Notes under the pieces: model-generated
What the model saw: only the letters and a program-made list of their open reading frames with translations
The model's database searches: none
What the model was told of the DNA's origin: nothing
Program-made: the position numbers and the translations under genes
Assembly: GCA_946405205.1 (NCBI GenBank)
Contig: CAMJGL010000001.1
Span: 106,060 to 170,059 of the forward strand
DNA length: 64,000 nt
Direction of reading: 5' to 3'
DNA from: F23-B02 sp946405205
GTDB taxonomy: Bacteria > Bacillota > Clostridia > Oscillospirales > Oscillospiraceae
In this document: positions 56,141 to 64,000 of the stretch, in pieces
Position numbering within the stretch: the first letter of the stretch is position 1
Layout: every line of letters begins with the position of its first letter

Positions 56141-56697
56141 AGCGGAATTCCTTCTTTCATAAAATGTTTTTTCAGCCTGTTTCGCAGTCTGAAAAGCATT
56201 GTTGTTGTTTTTGATGACGATATATCATAGCGCCTTGCAATGGCGTCAATCGGCTCCATCATCCAGTATCGCCGCATAAAAACTCCCCGCTCCACCGGAT
56301 TGAGCCCTCCAAGGAAGCTGTCAATGGCAGCGGTTATCTCAGCAGAGTCCTGCCGCCGCTCAAGCTCGTTGTGTCCCGACACACATTCGGCAAGCTCGTC
56401 AAGCAGCAGCGGCACTTCGCCGTTTCCGCGCTTGTCGCTCTGCTTCTGCCGCAGTCTGTCAAGGGCAAGGTTTCGCGTGATCCTTCCGATATACGACGAC
56501 AGGGACGAGGGCTCATTCGGCGGAATACTACCCCACGCCCTCATATAAGCGTCGTTCACACACTCTTCACTGTCTTCATCATTGCCGAGAACATTAAAAG
56601 CTATCCTATGACAGTAGCGGCCATATTTTATATCTGTTTGCAAGATGGCTTCTTCCGAACGTTCCAGAAAAAGCTCAACAATACGCCGATCGTCCAA
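56137..56697 (-). CDS. ECF-type RNA polymerase sigma factor, second copy
   Basis: 186 residues with sigma region 2 (about 15-85, DEDSEECVNDAYMRAWGSIPP) and region 4 (about 125-178, ARRYDISSSKTTTMLFRLRNRLKK). The start codon is TTG (MDDRRIVELF) with AGGAG upstream. It leads a two-gene operon with the RsgI-like membrane protein. It resembles the clostridial ECF group with N-terminal DDRRIVELF(L/I)xRSEEAI and is only distantly like the first sigma copy, so the two systems probably answer different signals. Confidence 0.9.
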   Translation of the reverse strand: MDDRRIVELFLERSEEAILQTDIKYGRYCHRIAFNVLGNDEDSEECVNDAYMRAWGSIPPNEPSSLSSYIGRITRNLALDRLRQKQSDKRGNGEVPLLLDELAECVSGHNELERRQDSAEITAAIDSFLGGLNPVERGVFMRRYWMMEPIDAIARRYDISSSKTTTMLFRLRNRLKKHFMKEGIPL

Positions 56698-56921
56698 AAC
56701 TTTCTCCTAACTATCTAACAATAGAGACGTAATTTTTAATTAAGTATCACATTTTTTTACTAAAAATACAAGAACAATTTTAAATTCAGATTATCCTTTT
56801 CAACAATTCCGCCGTTTGAAACTTTTTGTTGTTGTATCGACATCCCGCTTGTGTTATATTTTCAATAATATTGTTGAATGTCGGCTGAGATCTTTTCCAG
56901 CTTCTGAAAGAAGGTATACAC

Positions 56922-57725
56922 TTGAAAACCCGCGTAATTTCTGCAACTGTTCTTATAATAATCGTTGTTGCCTGCTTTGCCCTGGGTCCGGTCACCCGCG
57001 CTTTGTTCCTTTTGGCCGCGTCTGTCATGGCTGTCTGGGAGACCTGCCGTGCAATAGGCTGCAGGGATGTCAAATGCGTGCCGTGGATCTTGTACGCTTA
57101 CGCCGCCGCCACCGCCGCAGCTATCTGGTTCAAGGCCGACGGCATCGTCTGCGAGGCTCTGTTCTTCCTCGCGGTATTTGCGGTCATGACCGCCGGGATA
57201 GTCTCAAAGAGCGTGCGCGCTCCGGGCGCCCTCGCAAGCCTTGCCGTGCTCGTCTATCCCCTTGTTCCCTTTATGATCGTATATAAGCTCGCTCTTATGG
57301 ATAACATCATATGGATCCCCGTATTCGCCATCGCCTGCATTTCCACATGGGTCTGCGACAGCTTCGCGCTCTTCGGCGGAAAGCGCTTCGGCAAGCATAA
57401 GCTGGCTCCCGAGGTCAGCCCGAACAAGACGGTGGAGGGCACGGTCTGCGGCGCCGTCTCTTCCGTTATCGCGGGCGCGATAATGTACTTCGTTCTCAGG
57501 TCAAGCTTTGATATCCCTCTCGTCATATGCATGCTGACCGCTCTCATATGCTCGAGCTTCGGCCAGATCGGCGATCTGGCGGCTTCGCTTATTAAGCGCA
57601 TGGCGGGTATGAAGGATTACAGCAACCTCATTCCGGGTCACGGCGGCGTTATGGACAGGGTCGACAGTCTGCTGTTTTCCATTCCCTCGGCCTACTTCTG
57701 CCTCATGATCGTGGGCATATTCTGA
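56922..57725 (+). CDS. cdsA: Phosphatidate cytidylyltransferase
   Basis: Makes CDP-diacylglycerol from phosphatidic acid and CTP in the cytoplasmic membrane, the branch point of phospholipid synthesis. The signature SLIKRMAGMKDYSNLIPGHG followed by GVMDRVDSL is complete. Seven or eight hydrophobic helices span the 267 residues. The start is TTG at 56922, preceded by GAAAGAAGG. In many Firmicutes cdsA lies between uppS and dxr; here those are absent and a lipid kinase gene follows after 22 bp, forming a small lipid operon. The upstream gap 56698-56921 is AT-rich and shows no other gene. Confidence 0.94.
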   Translation: MKTRVISATVLIIIVVACFALGPVTRALFLLAASVMAVWETCRAIGCRDVKCVPWILYAYAAATAAAIWFKADGIVCEALFFLAVFAVMTAGIVSKSVRAPGALASLAVLVYPLVPFMIVYKLALMDNIIWIPVFAIACISTWVCDSFALFGGKRFGKHKLAPEVSPNKTVEGTVCGAVSSVIAGAIMYFVLRSSFDIPLVICMLTALICSSFGQIGDLAASLIKRMAGMKDYSNLIPGHGGVMDRVDSLLFSIPSAYFCLMIVGIF

Positions 57726-57747
57726 GCTATCCGGAGTTATACTGGCA

Positions 57748-58647
57748 ATGAAACCTTTTTCTCAGCTTAAACGCGTGATGCTTATATTCAATCCCGTTTC
57801 AGGGCGGCGGTTATCCCAGCGCTTTCTTCCGGACATCATTAAGGTCTTCAGCGACAGGGGCTGCGCCGTAACGGCATTCCCCACCGGAAAGCAGGGCGAC
57901 GCCACGGAGTTTGCAAGGCTCTATTCCCCTGAGTTCGACCTTGTCGTATGCATCGGCGGAGACGGAACTCTCAACGAGACTATAAGCGGGCTTATGCTCA
58001 GCGGTACCGACGTCCCGCTCGGCTACATTCCCTCCGGCAGTACAAATGATTTTGCCGCCTGTCACGGCATTTCCTCCGACCCGCTCACAGCCGCGCTTGA
58101 TGCAGCGACCGGAAATCCGAAATTGATAGACATCGGCAAATTCGGGGACAGGTATTTTTCCTATGTTGCCGCTTTCGGCGCTTTCTCATGGCTTTCCTAT
58201 ACGACGCCGCAGAATTTGAAGAACGTTCTCGGACATTCCGCATATATTCTTGACGCGGTAAAGGACCTGCCAAAGGTAAAAGCACATCATCTGAGGCTCG
58301 ACACCGGCAGTTTTGTCTGCGAGGGCGACTATATCTTCGGAGCCGTATGCAATTCTACTTCCGTTGCAGGTACCATAACTCTGCCTAAAAACGTTGTCGA
58401 TACCGGCGACGGGCAGTTCGAGGTGCTGCTTGTCCATGAGCCCCGCACTCTCATTGATTTTCAGAATCTGCTGATAGGCATCCTTATGCAGGATTACTCC
58501 TCCCCGTTTCTGGACTTTTTCCAGACCGATCACCTTACGATCAGCGCTCCGCCCGAGCTGGACTGGTCCCTCGACGGCGAGCGCGGCGAAGGCTCAAGCA
58601 CCATAGACGTTTCAAACCTTACCGGCAGGCTGACTTTGATATGCTGA
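57748..58647 (+). CDS. Diacylglycerol/sphingosine kinase-family lipid kinase
   Basis: Soluble ATP-dependent lipid kinase of the DgkB/YegS type. The nucleotide loop is CIGGDGTLNETISGLM near residue 73 and the next block is YIPSGSTNDFA. Earlier LIFNPVSGRR opens the DAGK catalytic domain. The C-terminal beta sandwich (DWSLDGERGEGS) is complete. The 299 residues match the family. It is 22 bp after cdsA: this kinase makes phosphatidic acid and CdsA consumes it, so the pair can recycle diacylglycerol. A hairpin follows at 58648. Confidence 0.92.
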   Translation: MKPFSQLKRVMLIFNPVSGRRLSQRFLPDIIKVFSDRGCAVTAFPTGKQGDATEFARLYSPEFDLVVCIGGDGTLNETISGLMLSGTDVPLGYIPSGSTNDFAACHGISSDPLTAALDAATGNPKLIDIGKFGDRYFSYVAAFGAFSWLSYTTPQNLKNVLGHSAYILDAVKDLPKVKAHHLRLDTGSFVCEGDYIFGAVCNSTSVAGTITLPKNVVDTGDGQFEVLLVHEPRTLIDFQNLLIGILMQDYSSPFLDFFQTDHLTISAPPELDWSLDGERGEGSSTIDVSNLTGRLTLIC

Positions 58648-58677
58648 AATTACCGTCCTCACGGACGGTAATTTCAG
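58646..58677 (+). terminator. Hairpin after the lipid kinase gene
   Basis: Stem AAATTACCGTCC / GGACGGTAATTT directly after the stop; short T content, so moderate strength. Confidence 0.6.
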
Positions 58678-58741
58678 CTTGACAGCTGTTTTTTCTTTTT
58701 GCTCAATGCAATTATCAACACAGTCTGATTTTGGGGTATAC

Positions 58742-59557
58742 ATGAAGAATTTTATTGCTCAAGTCAAAATTTTCACCGACGGAATAAGCCGCAAAAACAT
58801 AAACGCTCATGCTGCCGCAAGCGCGTTTTATATGTTTATGTCCCTTGTGCCCTTTGTCGCAATAGTAACCGCTATTATACCTCTCACGGGGCTTTCTCAG
58901 GACACGCTGCTTGAAATCATCGATCGCTATATCCCCACGGCTCTCCAGTCGATAATCGAAAACGTTATCGGCGACATTTATTTTGCGCCGGGCGCCATAC
59001 TGCCGCTTTCCATTCTGATCGCCATATGGCTCTCGAGCCGGGCCTTTTCCGCTCTCATCCGCGGTATCGAGGACATCGCCGACGCGCCGAAATACAGCTC
59101 CTATCTTCGCCGCAGCCTGACCGCCTGCATCTACACTGTCGGCATTATCGCCGTCATGATTATCCTGCTCGCGCTCATGGTGTTCGGGCAGGAGATATAT
59201 CAGTTCCTCAATTCCAGGCTGCCGAGCATCTCACCGGCGTTGAAGCTGCTCATCAAGCTCCGTTTCGTCGTCGTTTTTGTTGTCATAGCAGCGGCTTTTC
59301 TCGCCATTTATCTCGGCACGCCCGGCATGAAGCTGCGCTTTACCGCGCTTATCCCCGGAGCTGCCGCTGCCGCCGCCGCGTGGCTTCTGTTCACCTGGCT
59401 TTTCTCTCTGTTCATCGTCTACGGCGGCGGGTATTCCACCTACGGCAGCCTTGCAGCTATCGTTATTTCCCTGCTGTGGATGTACTGGTGTATGTATATC
59501 ATCCTTATCGGCGCATATATAAACGTATTTATACAGTCTAAGAAGTCCGATTATTAG
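58742..59557 (+). CDS. YihY/BrkB-family membrane protein
   Basis: 271 residues with six membrane helices, of the family once called ribonuclease BN. The diagnostic N-terminal stretch NINAHAAASAFYMFMSLVPF and the later ILIAIWLSSRAFSALIRGI and GGGYSTYGSLAAIVISLLWM blocks are clear. The ATG at 58742 (MKNFIAQVK) follows GGGGTATAC; earlier in-frame ATG gives an unlikely Cys/Ser-rich tail. Relatives have been proposed as transporters or envelope factors; no nuclease activity is expected. A terminator follows (59566-59590). Confidence 0.88.
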   Translation: MKNFIAQVKIFTDGISRKNINAHAAASAFYMFMSLVPFVAIVTAIIPLTGLSQDTLLEIIDRYIPTALQSIIENVIGDIYFAPGAILPLSILIAIWLSSRAFSALIRGIEDIADAPKYSSYLRRSLTACIYTVGIIAVMIILLALMVFGQEIYQFLNSRLPSISPALKLLIKLRFVVVFVVIAAAFLAIYLGTPGMKLRFTALIPGAAAAAAAWLLFTWLFSLFIVYGGGYSTYGSLAAIVISLLWMYWCMYIILIGAYINVFIQSKKSDY

Positions 59558-59565
59558 GCACTTAG

Positions 59566-59590
59566 CACAAAAATATTGTGCTTTTTTTAT
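59566..59590 (+). terminator. Terminator after the YihY-family gene
   Basis: Stem AGCACAA / TTGTGCT followed by TTTTTT. Confidence 0.8.
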
Positions 59591-59595
59591 AAACA

Positions 59596-59624
59596 TTTAC
59601 AAGTATAACTACATATGCTATAAT
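59596..59624 (+). promoter_or_regulatory. Promoter of the MATE transporter gene
   Basis: TTTACA, 17-nt spacer, TATAAT. Confidence 0.75.
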
Positions 59625-59663
59625 CTGTAGAGTTTGAATCAATAAGCTGTCAGGTGAACGAAA

Positions 59664-61055
59664 ATGAATCAGGATAATTCGCTTGCGATGTTTGAAAAAG
59701 AACCCATCGTCAAGCTTATGCTTAAATTCGCTCTGCCCGCCATTGCGGCGATGGTGGTAAACTCCATATACAATATCGTAGACCAGATCTTCATCGGCCA
59801 GGGCGTCGGTATGCTGGGCAACGCGGCTACCAACCTCACATTCCCCCTCGTTACCATATCAATGGCTATCGGAACTATGATCGCCGACGGCTGCGTCGCA
59901 TATTTCAGTCTGAAATTGGGGCAGCGCAGCTATGACGAAGCCGCGCGCACCATGGGCAACGGCATTGCGATCTCACTGCTGGCAGGTCTGTTTATAACGC
60001 TCTCCATGGAGCTTTTCCTTCAGCCGGTTCTCAAACTCTGCGGCGGAAACACCGTCTCCGCCCAGACCTTTGAATATGCGGTCGAGTATGCGCGGATCAC
60101 GCTCATAGGCATTCCCTTTGTATGCGTCAGCATGACGGTCAGCAGCATTATACGCGCTCAGGGCAGCCCCCGATACGCAATGCTCTGCAACATAGCCGGC
60201 TGCATCACAAACATTATTCTCGACGCATGGTTCGTGCTTGGCCTGCGCTGGGGCGTGGCAGGCGCCGCATGGGCGACGATCATCGGTCAGGCGCTCAACT
60301 TCGTCCTCGCCATCGCATACATACCCCGCCTCAAAGGCATTCAGTTCAGGCTTGAGTACGCAAAGCTCCGCACAAAGACGGTCTTTTCCTTCCTGCCCCT
60401 CGGTATTTCGAGCTTCTTCACTCAATTCGGCTCCACTATCGTTGTCATATGCATGAATAATCTTATAGTCACCTACGGTGCCGAGAGTATTTACGGTCCC
60501 GATATCCCCCTCGCGGCACAGGGCATCGTCATGAAGGTAAACTCCATTATAGTGAGCGTCATGGTCGGCCTCGGCATCGGCAGCCAGCCCATCGTCGGCT
60601 ACAACTACGGCGCCAGAAACTTCAGGCGTGTCAAGGAGACTTACCTGAAGACGATAGTCATCGGCCTTGCCGTCGGTGTCGTCGGCTGGGCCTGCTTCCA
60701 GCTTTTCACTCAGTCAATAGTCAACCTCTTCGGCCAGGAAAGCGAGCTGTACAACCAGTTTGCGCTCAAATGCTTCCACATTTTCCTCGCGGTGATCTTC
60801 CTTACCGGCTTCATCATCCCCTCGGGCATATTCTTCCAGTCCATCGGCAAGCCCACGAAGGCCATGATCTGCACCCTCACCCGTCAGCTTATCTATTTCC
60901 TTCCCGCCGCGTTTGTTCTCGGCCACATTATGGGTATTGAGGGTCTGCTGTACGCCGGCCCCGTCGGAGATATTCTGGCCTCAGCTACCATCGCAATTCT
61001 TGTTGCGGGAGAAATGCGCATCCTTAACCGCGATATAAAAAACACGGATATTTAA
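59664..61055 (+). CDS. MATE-family efflux transporter
   Basis: 463-residue cation-coupled exporter with twelve predicted membrane helices in two homologous halves. Typical stretches are NSIYNIVDQIFIGQGVGMLGN near the start, IIRAQGSPRYAMLCN, and in the second half GLGIGSQPIVGYNYGARNF and FFQSIGKPTKAMICTLTRQL. These place it in the DinF/NorM-like clostridial subgroup (MepA-like). Substrate could be drugs, metabolites or unknown cations. It has its own promoter and is followed by a hairpin at 61059-61095. Nothing nearby suggests a regulator. Confidence 0.92.
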   Translation: MNQDNSLAMFEKEPIVKLMLKFALPAIAAMVVNSIYNIVDQIFIGQGVGMLGNAATNLTFPLVTISMAIGTMIADGCVAYFSLKLGQRSYDEAARTMGNGIAISLLAGLFITLSMELFLQPVLKLCGGNTVSAQTFEYAVEYARITLIGIPFVCVSMTVSSIIRAQGSPRYAMLCNIAGCITNIILDAWFVLGLRWGVAGAAWATIIGQALNFVLAIAYIPRLKGIQFRLEYAKLRTKTVFSFLPLGISSFFTQFGSTIVVICMNNLIVTYGAESIYGPDIPLAAQGIVMKVNSIIVSVMVGLGIGSQPIVGYNYGARNFRRVKETYLKTIVIGLAVGVVGWACFQLFTQSIVNLFGQESELYNQFALKCFHIFLAVIFLTGFIIPSGIFFQSIGKPTKAMICTLTRQLIYFLPAAFVLGHIMGIEGLLYAGPVGDILASATIAILVAGEMRILNRDIKNTDI

Positions 61056-61058
61056 AAT

Positions 61059-61095
61059 CATTGCCGCCTGAGTAGCCAGGCGGCAATTTTATTAG
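61059..61095 (+). terminator. Terminator after the MATE gene
   Basis: Stem ATTGCCGCCTG / CAGGCGGCAAT followed by TTTATTA. The AT-rich stretch 61096-61278 holds a weak promoter (TTTGTT, 16 nt, TATACT) and the GGAG ribosome site of the next gene. Confidence 0.8.
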
Positions 61096-61278
61096 TCAAT
61101 TTTGCGTTTTTGTCGCAATTTCACAAAAAACTCTTTAAATTTGTTCGGTTTTCTGCTTTAATATACTTATGTGTAATTTTTTTAACATTTATTTCTGAGT
61201 GTAGAATTTACCACAGTTCAATACTGCTGTATGGAATATAATTAAATCAGAAAATCAAATGCGTAAAGGAGACTAATC

Positions 61279-62013
61279 ATGGAACTTTATAACGCGCTTA
61301 TAGAAAATACCAGGGAAATCCTCTCAAAGGGCAAGGCTAAGGTATGGGACTGCAAGCCGTCCAAGGCATGGCCCGATCTTGGAGCCGCAGAGCTGGTTCT
61401 GCAGAGCGACGCCGCGTATGAGCTCGGCGCTCTCGGTCTCGGTTCTTCCAACTACATCTGCACCACTACGAGCTCCGAGCTCGTCAGCAAGGATCAGATA
61501 ATGCTTTACGGCCCCGATCTCAAGGAGATCAGGAAGGACGTCCCCTTCGCACGCATCGTTCTTCTCCGCGTCGGCGTTCTCGAGGGCGAGGACGAGGAGG
61601 TCTACCGTGCGCTGAAGGATATCGAATTCTGCAAATATCATGTTTACCCCGAGGGCTACATGGTGCGTATGTCTCCCGAGAGCCACCGCGAGCAGATCCG
61701 CGTTTCAAAAAAGGCCATCAAAAGAGGCATCAATTTCGAGGCTGTCGGCAACCGCTACATTGAGGCGTACAAGAAGGATCCCAACGTTCTGAACGTCACT
61801 GTCATTTTCGTCACCGATCCCAGCATCGATTTCAAGGCGCTGCATGAAAATGCAAAGAAGGCCGACGCCATCACCGGCACTCTCACACACATCATGGAGG
61901 GTCTTCCCACCGATTGCTCCGTATGTCAGCTCAAGGATATCTGCGACGAGGTCGAGGGCATGAAAGAGCTCCACTTCGGTATAGGAGACAAGGGCACGAA
62001 CGAGCACCACTGA
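61279..62013 (+). CDS. Stand-alone protein related to the middle domain of acetyl-CoA synthase beta (AcsB/CdhC)
   Basis: 244 residues. The region IMLYGPDLKEIRKDVPFARI, VYRALKDIEFCKYHVYPEGY, IRVSKKAIKRGINFEAVGNR and VTVIFVTDPS matches, block by block, my recollection of the AcsB segment around GPDIDQIPEGSKLPLGILVD, WLRVSKDAVAKGF and VQVTIFTD. That places it on the central domain of the ACS/CODH beta subunit. The C-terminal PTDCSVCQLKDICDEVEGMK gives C213, C216 and C222, which may bind a metal cluster. The large A-cluster domain is missing, so it cannot be a full acetyl-CoA synthase. No Wood-Ljungdahl gene lies nearby. The function is unknown; redox or metal binding is inferred. Single gene with AAAGGAG site. 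Confidence 0.72.
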   Translation: MELYNALIENTREILSKGKAKVWDCKPSKAWPDLGAAELVLQSDAAYELGALGLGSSNYICTTTSSELVSKDQIMLYGPDLKEIRKDVPFARIVLLRVGVLEGEDEEVYRALKDIEFCKYHVYPEGYMVRMSPESHREQIRVSKKAIKRGINFEAVGNRYIEAYKKDPNVLNVTVIFVTDPSIDFKALHENAKKADAITGTLTHIMEGLPTDCSVCQLKDICDEVEGMKELHFGIGDKGTNEHH

Positions 62014-62028
62014 TAAACGATAGTTGAT

Positions 62029-62062
62029 GTAAAAGAGGTCACCCTGCGGTGACCTCTTTTGT
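62029..62062. terminator. Bidirectional terminator between the AcsB-like gene and degV
   Basis: Stem AAAAGAGGTCACC / GGTGACCTCTTTT between convergent genes. Confidence 0.88.
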
Positions 62063-62931
62063 TATCTTCCGCTGCCTATAAAGAACAGCGAGAGCATGCC
62101 CGGTCCGACATGGATGCCGGTAAAGGGCTCATGCATTGAAATTATCAGCTCCCTGGGCTCGGCTATCTTTCTTACCATTGCGGCAAGCGTTTCTGCATCC
62201 TCAAGGCAGTCGCCGTGGCTTATGGCAACTATTTGACTGGCGGGATCCTTGACCTTGGCCTTATATTCCTCGGCTATTGCGGCTATCGCCTTTTTTCTGC
62301 CGCGCAGCTTGGAAAATACAACGATTTTTCCCTCTTCATCGCCGCGAAGCAGGGGCTTAATATTGAGCACCGTGCCCATTACCGCGGCAACGCCGGATAA
62401 GCGTCCTCCGCGCCGCAGATGCATCAGGTCGTCAACGGTGAAATACTCGCACAGGCCGTACCTGTCGGAATTGAGCTTGCTGAGTATCCAGTCAAGGTCC
62501 ATGCCCTGAGCCCGGTATTCCGCCGCCCTAAGCACCAGCAGACCTATTCCGAGACCGGCCCCCATGGAGTCAAATGTTTCGATCCTTCGCTCGGGGTATT
62601 TATCATGCAGTTCCTCGGCAGCGATGCGCGAGGCATTATATGTGCCGCTGATGCCTGAGGATATGCTTATATACAGCACATCGTTTCCCTTTTCGAGCGC
62701 TTTTTCAAAGTGCTCCTCAAATTCATGGGTGTTCGTCATGCTTGTACGCACTTCGGCCTTGCCGCGCAGCAGATCATAAAACTGCCGTCCGTCAAAATCC
62801 TCGGGTACTTCGGGACAGCGGATTATCTTTCCGCCCACCTCGTAGCTGCACGGGATAACGTTGATACCCATAGCTTCAACTTTTTCTCTCGGGATGTTGG
62901 CTGCCGAATCAGTAAATATTTCTAAAGCCAT
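62062..62931 (-). CDS. DegV-family fatty-acid-binding protein
   Basis: 289 residues of the DegV (FakB) fold, which binds a fatty acid in a central pocket and in other Firmicutes presents it to the kinase FakA. Family sites are FTDSAANIPREKVEAMGINV at the start, RTSMTNTHEFEEHFEKAL, the Ser-rich SISSGISGTYNASRIA, and SMGAGLGIGLLV. C-terminal ISHGDC and HVGPGMLSLFF complete the fold. No fakA is nearby. It is a single gene convergent with the AcsB-like gene. No signal peptide, so cytoplasmic. Confidence 0.9.
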   Translation of the reverse strand: MALEIFTDSAANIPREKVEAMGINVIPCSYEVGGKIIRCPEVPEDFDGRQFYDLLRGKAEVRTSMTNTHEFEEHFEKALEKGNDVLYISISSGISGTYNASRIAAEELHDKYPERRIETFDSMGAGLGIGLLVLRAAEYRAQGMDLDWILSKLNSDRYGLCEYFTVDDLMHLRRGGRLSGVAAVMGTVLNIKPLLRGDEEGKIVVFSKLRGRKKAIAAIAEEYKAKVKDPASQIVAISHGDCLEDAETLAAMVRKIAEPRELIISMHEPFTGIHVGPGMLSLFFIGSGR

Positions 62932-63032
62932 TTGTTGACCTCCGACGTATCTAATATCGTTTATTATTTTATCGCATTTTTATTATTATGTAAATATCTA
63001 TTATGTTAAATAATAATGAACATTATATATGC

Positions 63033-63062
63033 TTGTATTGTCTATTATAAATGTGATATAAT
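63033..63062 (+). promoter_or_regulatory. Promoter of the DUF1836 gene
   Basis: TTGTAT, 18-nt spacer and extended -10 TGATATAAT. Confidence 0.6.
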
Positions 63063-63086
63063 GTCAGCAATATTACAGTATGGGGG

Positions 63087-63683
63087 ATGATGACAATTTA
63101 CAATAAGGAGATCATAGCTGCCAAGCTGCACAGATGGGATAATTATATAGCGGGGTTTCATCTTCCGACATGGGAGGAGCTGCCTGATTTTGAGCTGTAC
63201 ATGGATCAGGTCATATCTCTTGTCGGGCGTTTTCTCGACCTTCTGCCCCACGGCGAAGAAAGCGAGCCCGTTATCACGCCCAGCACCATCAATAATTACG
63301 TCCGCATGAAGATCATGCCCGCCCCCGTGAAGAAAAAGTATACCCGCATCCACCTTGCGTATCTCATAATCATATGCTCGCTCAAGCAGAGTCTGAGCAT
63401 TTCCGTTGTAAGCAGGATTATACCCATGAACATAGCTGATGATACGGTCAGGGAGATATATAATGATTTTGTTCTTCGGCACCGCAGCATATCCACGCTT
63501 TGCGCAAAGCAGGTAATACAGTCCTCAGCCGGGATTTTCGACGAGAGCGTCACGAACGACATCCCCGTAAAGAATCTTATTGTTGAATCCGCAATATACT
63601 CAAATCTTTATAAGCTTCTGACCGAAAAACTCGTTGCACTCGAGATAAGGCCGGAGCCGGAACCGGAAGAAACAGAAGAATAG
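63087..63683 (+). CDS. DUF1836 protein, MerR-like DNA-binding type
   Basis: 198 residues. The N-terminal ~110 residues match DUF1836: WDNYIAGFHLPTWEELPDFEL, then ITPSTINNYVRMKIMPAPVK and KYTRIHLAYLIIICSLKQSL. The pattern resembles a MerR-type winged helix with a tyrosine-rich wing. The C-terminal half is helical and ends in a Glu/Pro-rich acidic tail (RPEPEPEETEE). Such proteins are common in Clostridia and are presumed regulators, targets unknown. Translation may start at either of two adjacent ATGs (63087 or 63090) after GGGGG. Hairpins at 63691-63722 and 63729-63761 follow. Confidence 0.85.
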   Translation: MMTIYNKEIIAAKLHRWDNYIAGFHLPTWEELPDFELYMDQVISLVGRFLDLLPHGEESEPVITPSTINNYVRMKIMPAPVKKKYTRIHLAYLIIICSLKQSLSISVVSRIIPMNIADDTVREIYNDFVLRHRSISTLCAKQVIQSSAGIFDESVTNDIPVKNLIVESAIYSNLYKLLTEKLVALEIRPEPEPEETEE

Positions 63684-63690
63684 TATCATA

Positions 63691-63722
63691 TGGCAAAAAG
63701 CGGCTGCAAGCAGCCGTTTTTC
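63691..63722 (+). terminator. Terminator after the DUF1836 gene
   Basis: Stem AAAAAGCGGCTGC / GCAGCCGTTTTT. A second hairpin, AAAAAGTCTGAT / ATCAGACGTTTTT, follows at 63729-63761 and may serve the opposite strand. Confidence 0.75.
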
Positions 63723-63838
63723 AGCGTGCCAAAAAGTCTGATAAATCAGACGTTTTTGATGGCTATTTATCCAATTCGAGAATTGCGCGGCGCCGCTGCC
63801 GGCGGCAGATGAAGGCGTTGCGCAATTTCCGCAGCCGC

Positions 63839-63877
63839 ACAGTTTGCGCCCCGTCGCAATGCAGGGGCGCAAACTGT
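63839..63877. repeat. Perfect 14-bp inverted repeat in a gene-free right end
   Basis: Arms ACAGTTTGCGCCCC and GGGGCGCAAACTGT around an 11-nt loop, flanked further out by GCCGC/GCGGC. The stretch 63762-64000 has no credible ORF. A terminator-like AAAACATGCC/GGCATGTTTT lies at 63947-63972. Confidence 0.6.
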
Positions 63878-64000
63878 ATCAGCGGCAAGGCGAGCAAGGG
63901 CACTTCAACTTCCCTCCTCGGAGCATAGCTCCTGCGGTCGGATGCTGAAAACATGCCACCGGCATGTTTTCTTTACGCACCGACCCCCTCGAGCTCCCCC

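Overview
The window looks like a chromosomal segment of a spore-forming Clostridia member, most likely a gut Oscillospirales-type organism. The basis is moderately high GC with strong codon bias, clostridial AGGAGG-type ribosome binding sites, sporulation genes (spoIIID, spoVAD, spoVAE), S-layer-homology surface proteins, a T-box leader, an ECF-type vitamin transporter, 2-hydroxyacyl-CoA dehydratase-like proteins, and a fused EcfA-EcfA'-S gene. The species cannot be fixed from the sequence alone.

Layout. 1-7.1 kb: an rRNA methyltransferase-dprA-topA operon (minus; topA runs off the left edge), a prohibitin-like membrane protein, a phosphodiester glycosidase with an odd start codon, an AT-rich orphan membrane protein and a NagD-like phosphatase. 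7.2-11.8 kb: GH2 beta-galactosidase, tRNA-Ser(UGA), an RluA-type pseudouridine synthase and a family I CoA-transferase. 11.9-14.6 kb: the catalytically complete dapF and an ECF sigma/RsgI-like anti-sigma pair. 14.6-21.3 kb: two paralogous dehydratase-like clusters, each pairing a 398-residue and a ~530-residue subunit with a ~52-56-residue single-pass membrane microprotein; no activator ATPase is nearby. 21.4-25.3 kb: a coiled-coil protein and a large Cys-rich SLH surface protein. 25.4-30.2 kb: a Trp-specific T-box in front of a stand-alone TrpB2, a TetR module and a YtcJ-like amidohydrolase.

30.3-37.7 kb is the most striking part. A sigma-A-type promoter drives a ~620-nt leader carrying a cobalamin riboswitch. 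It is followed (minus strand) by a small DNA-binding-type protein, an SLH-anchored protein with an alpha/alpha-barrel region, a membrane-anchored DUF4430 protein, EcfT, and an EcfA-EcfA'-S fusion. The alpha-barrel and DUF4430 domains resemble the two halves of animal intrinsic factor/transcobalamin, so I infer a cell-surface corrinoid capture and import system. The leader also carries a 26-nt near-perfect inverted copy of part of the aptamer.

37.7-40.8 kb holds spoIIID, a SodC-like gene, spoVAD-spoVAE and a gene-free spacer with a duplicated 195-bp block. 40.8-53.8 kb is a complete arginine operon, argG-H-C-J-B-D-F-carA-carB, with a canonical promoter and an ARG-box-like operator. Its last gene is a CarB protein fused to a diaminopimelate-epimerase domain that lacks the first catalytic cysteine. 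54-64 kb: a membrane protein, a second ECF sigma/RsgI-like pair, cdsA, a lipid kinase, a YihY-family protein, a MATE transporter, a stand-alone piece of the acetyl-CoA synthase beta subunit, a DegV protein and a DUF1836 regulator.
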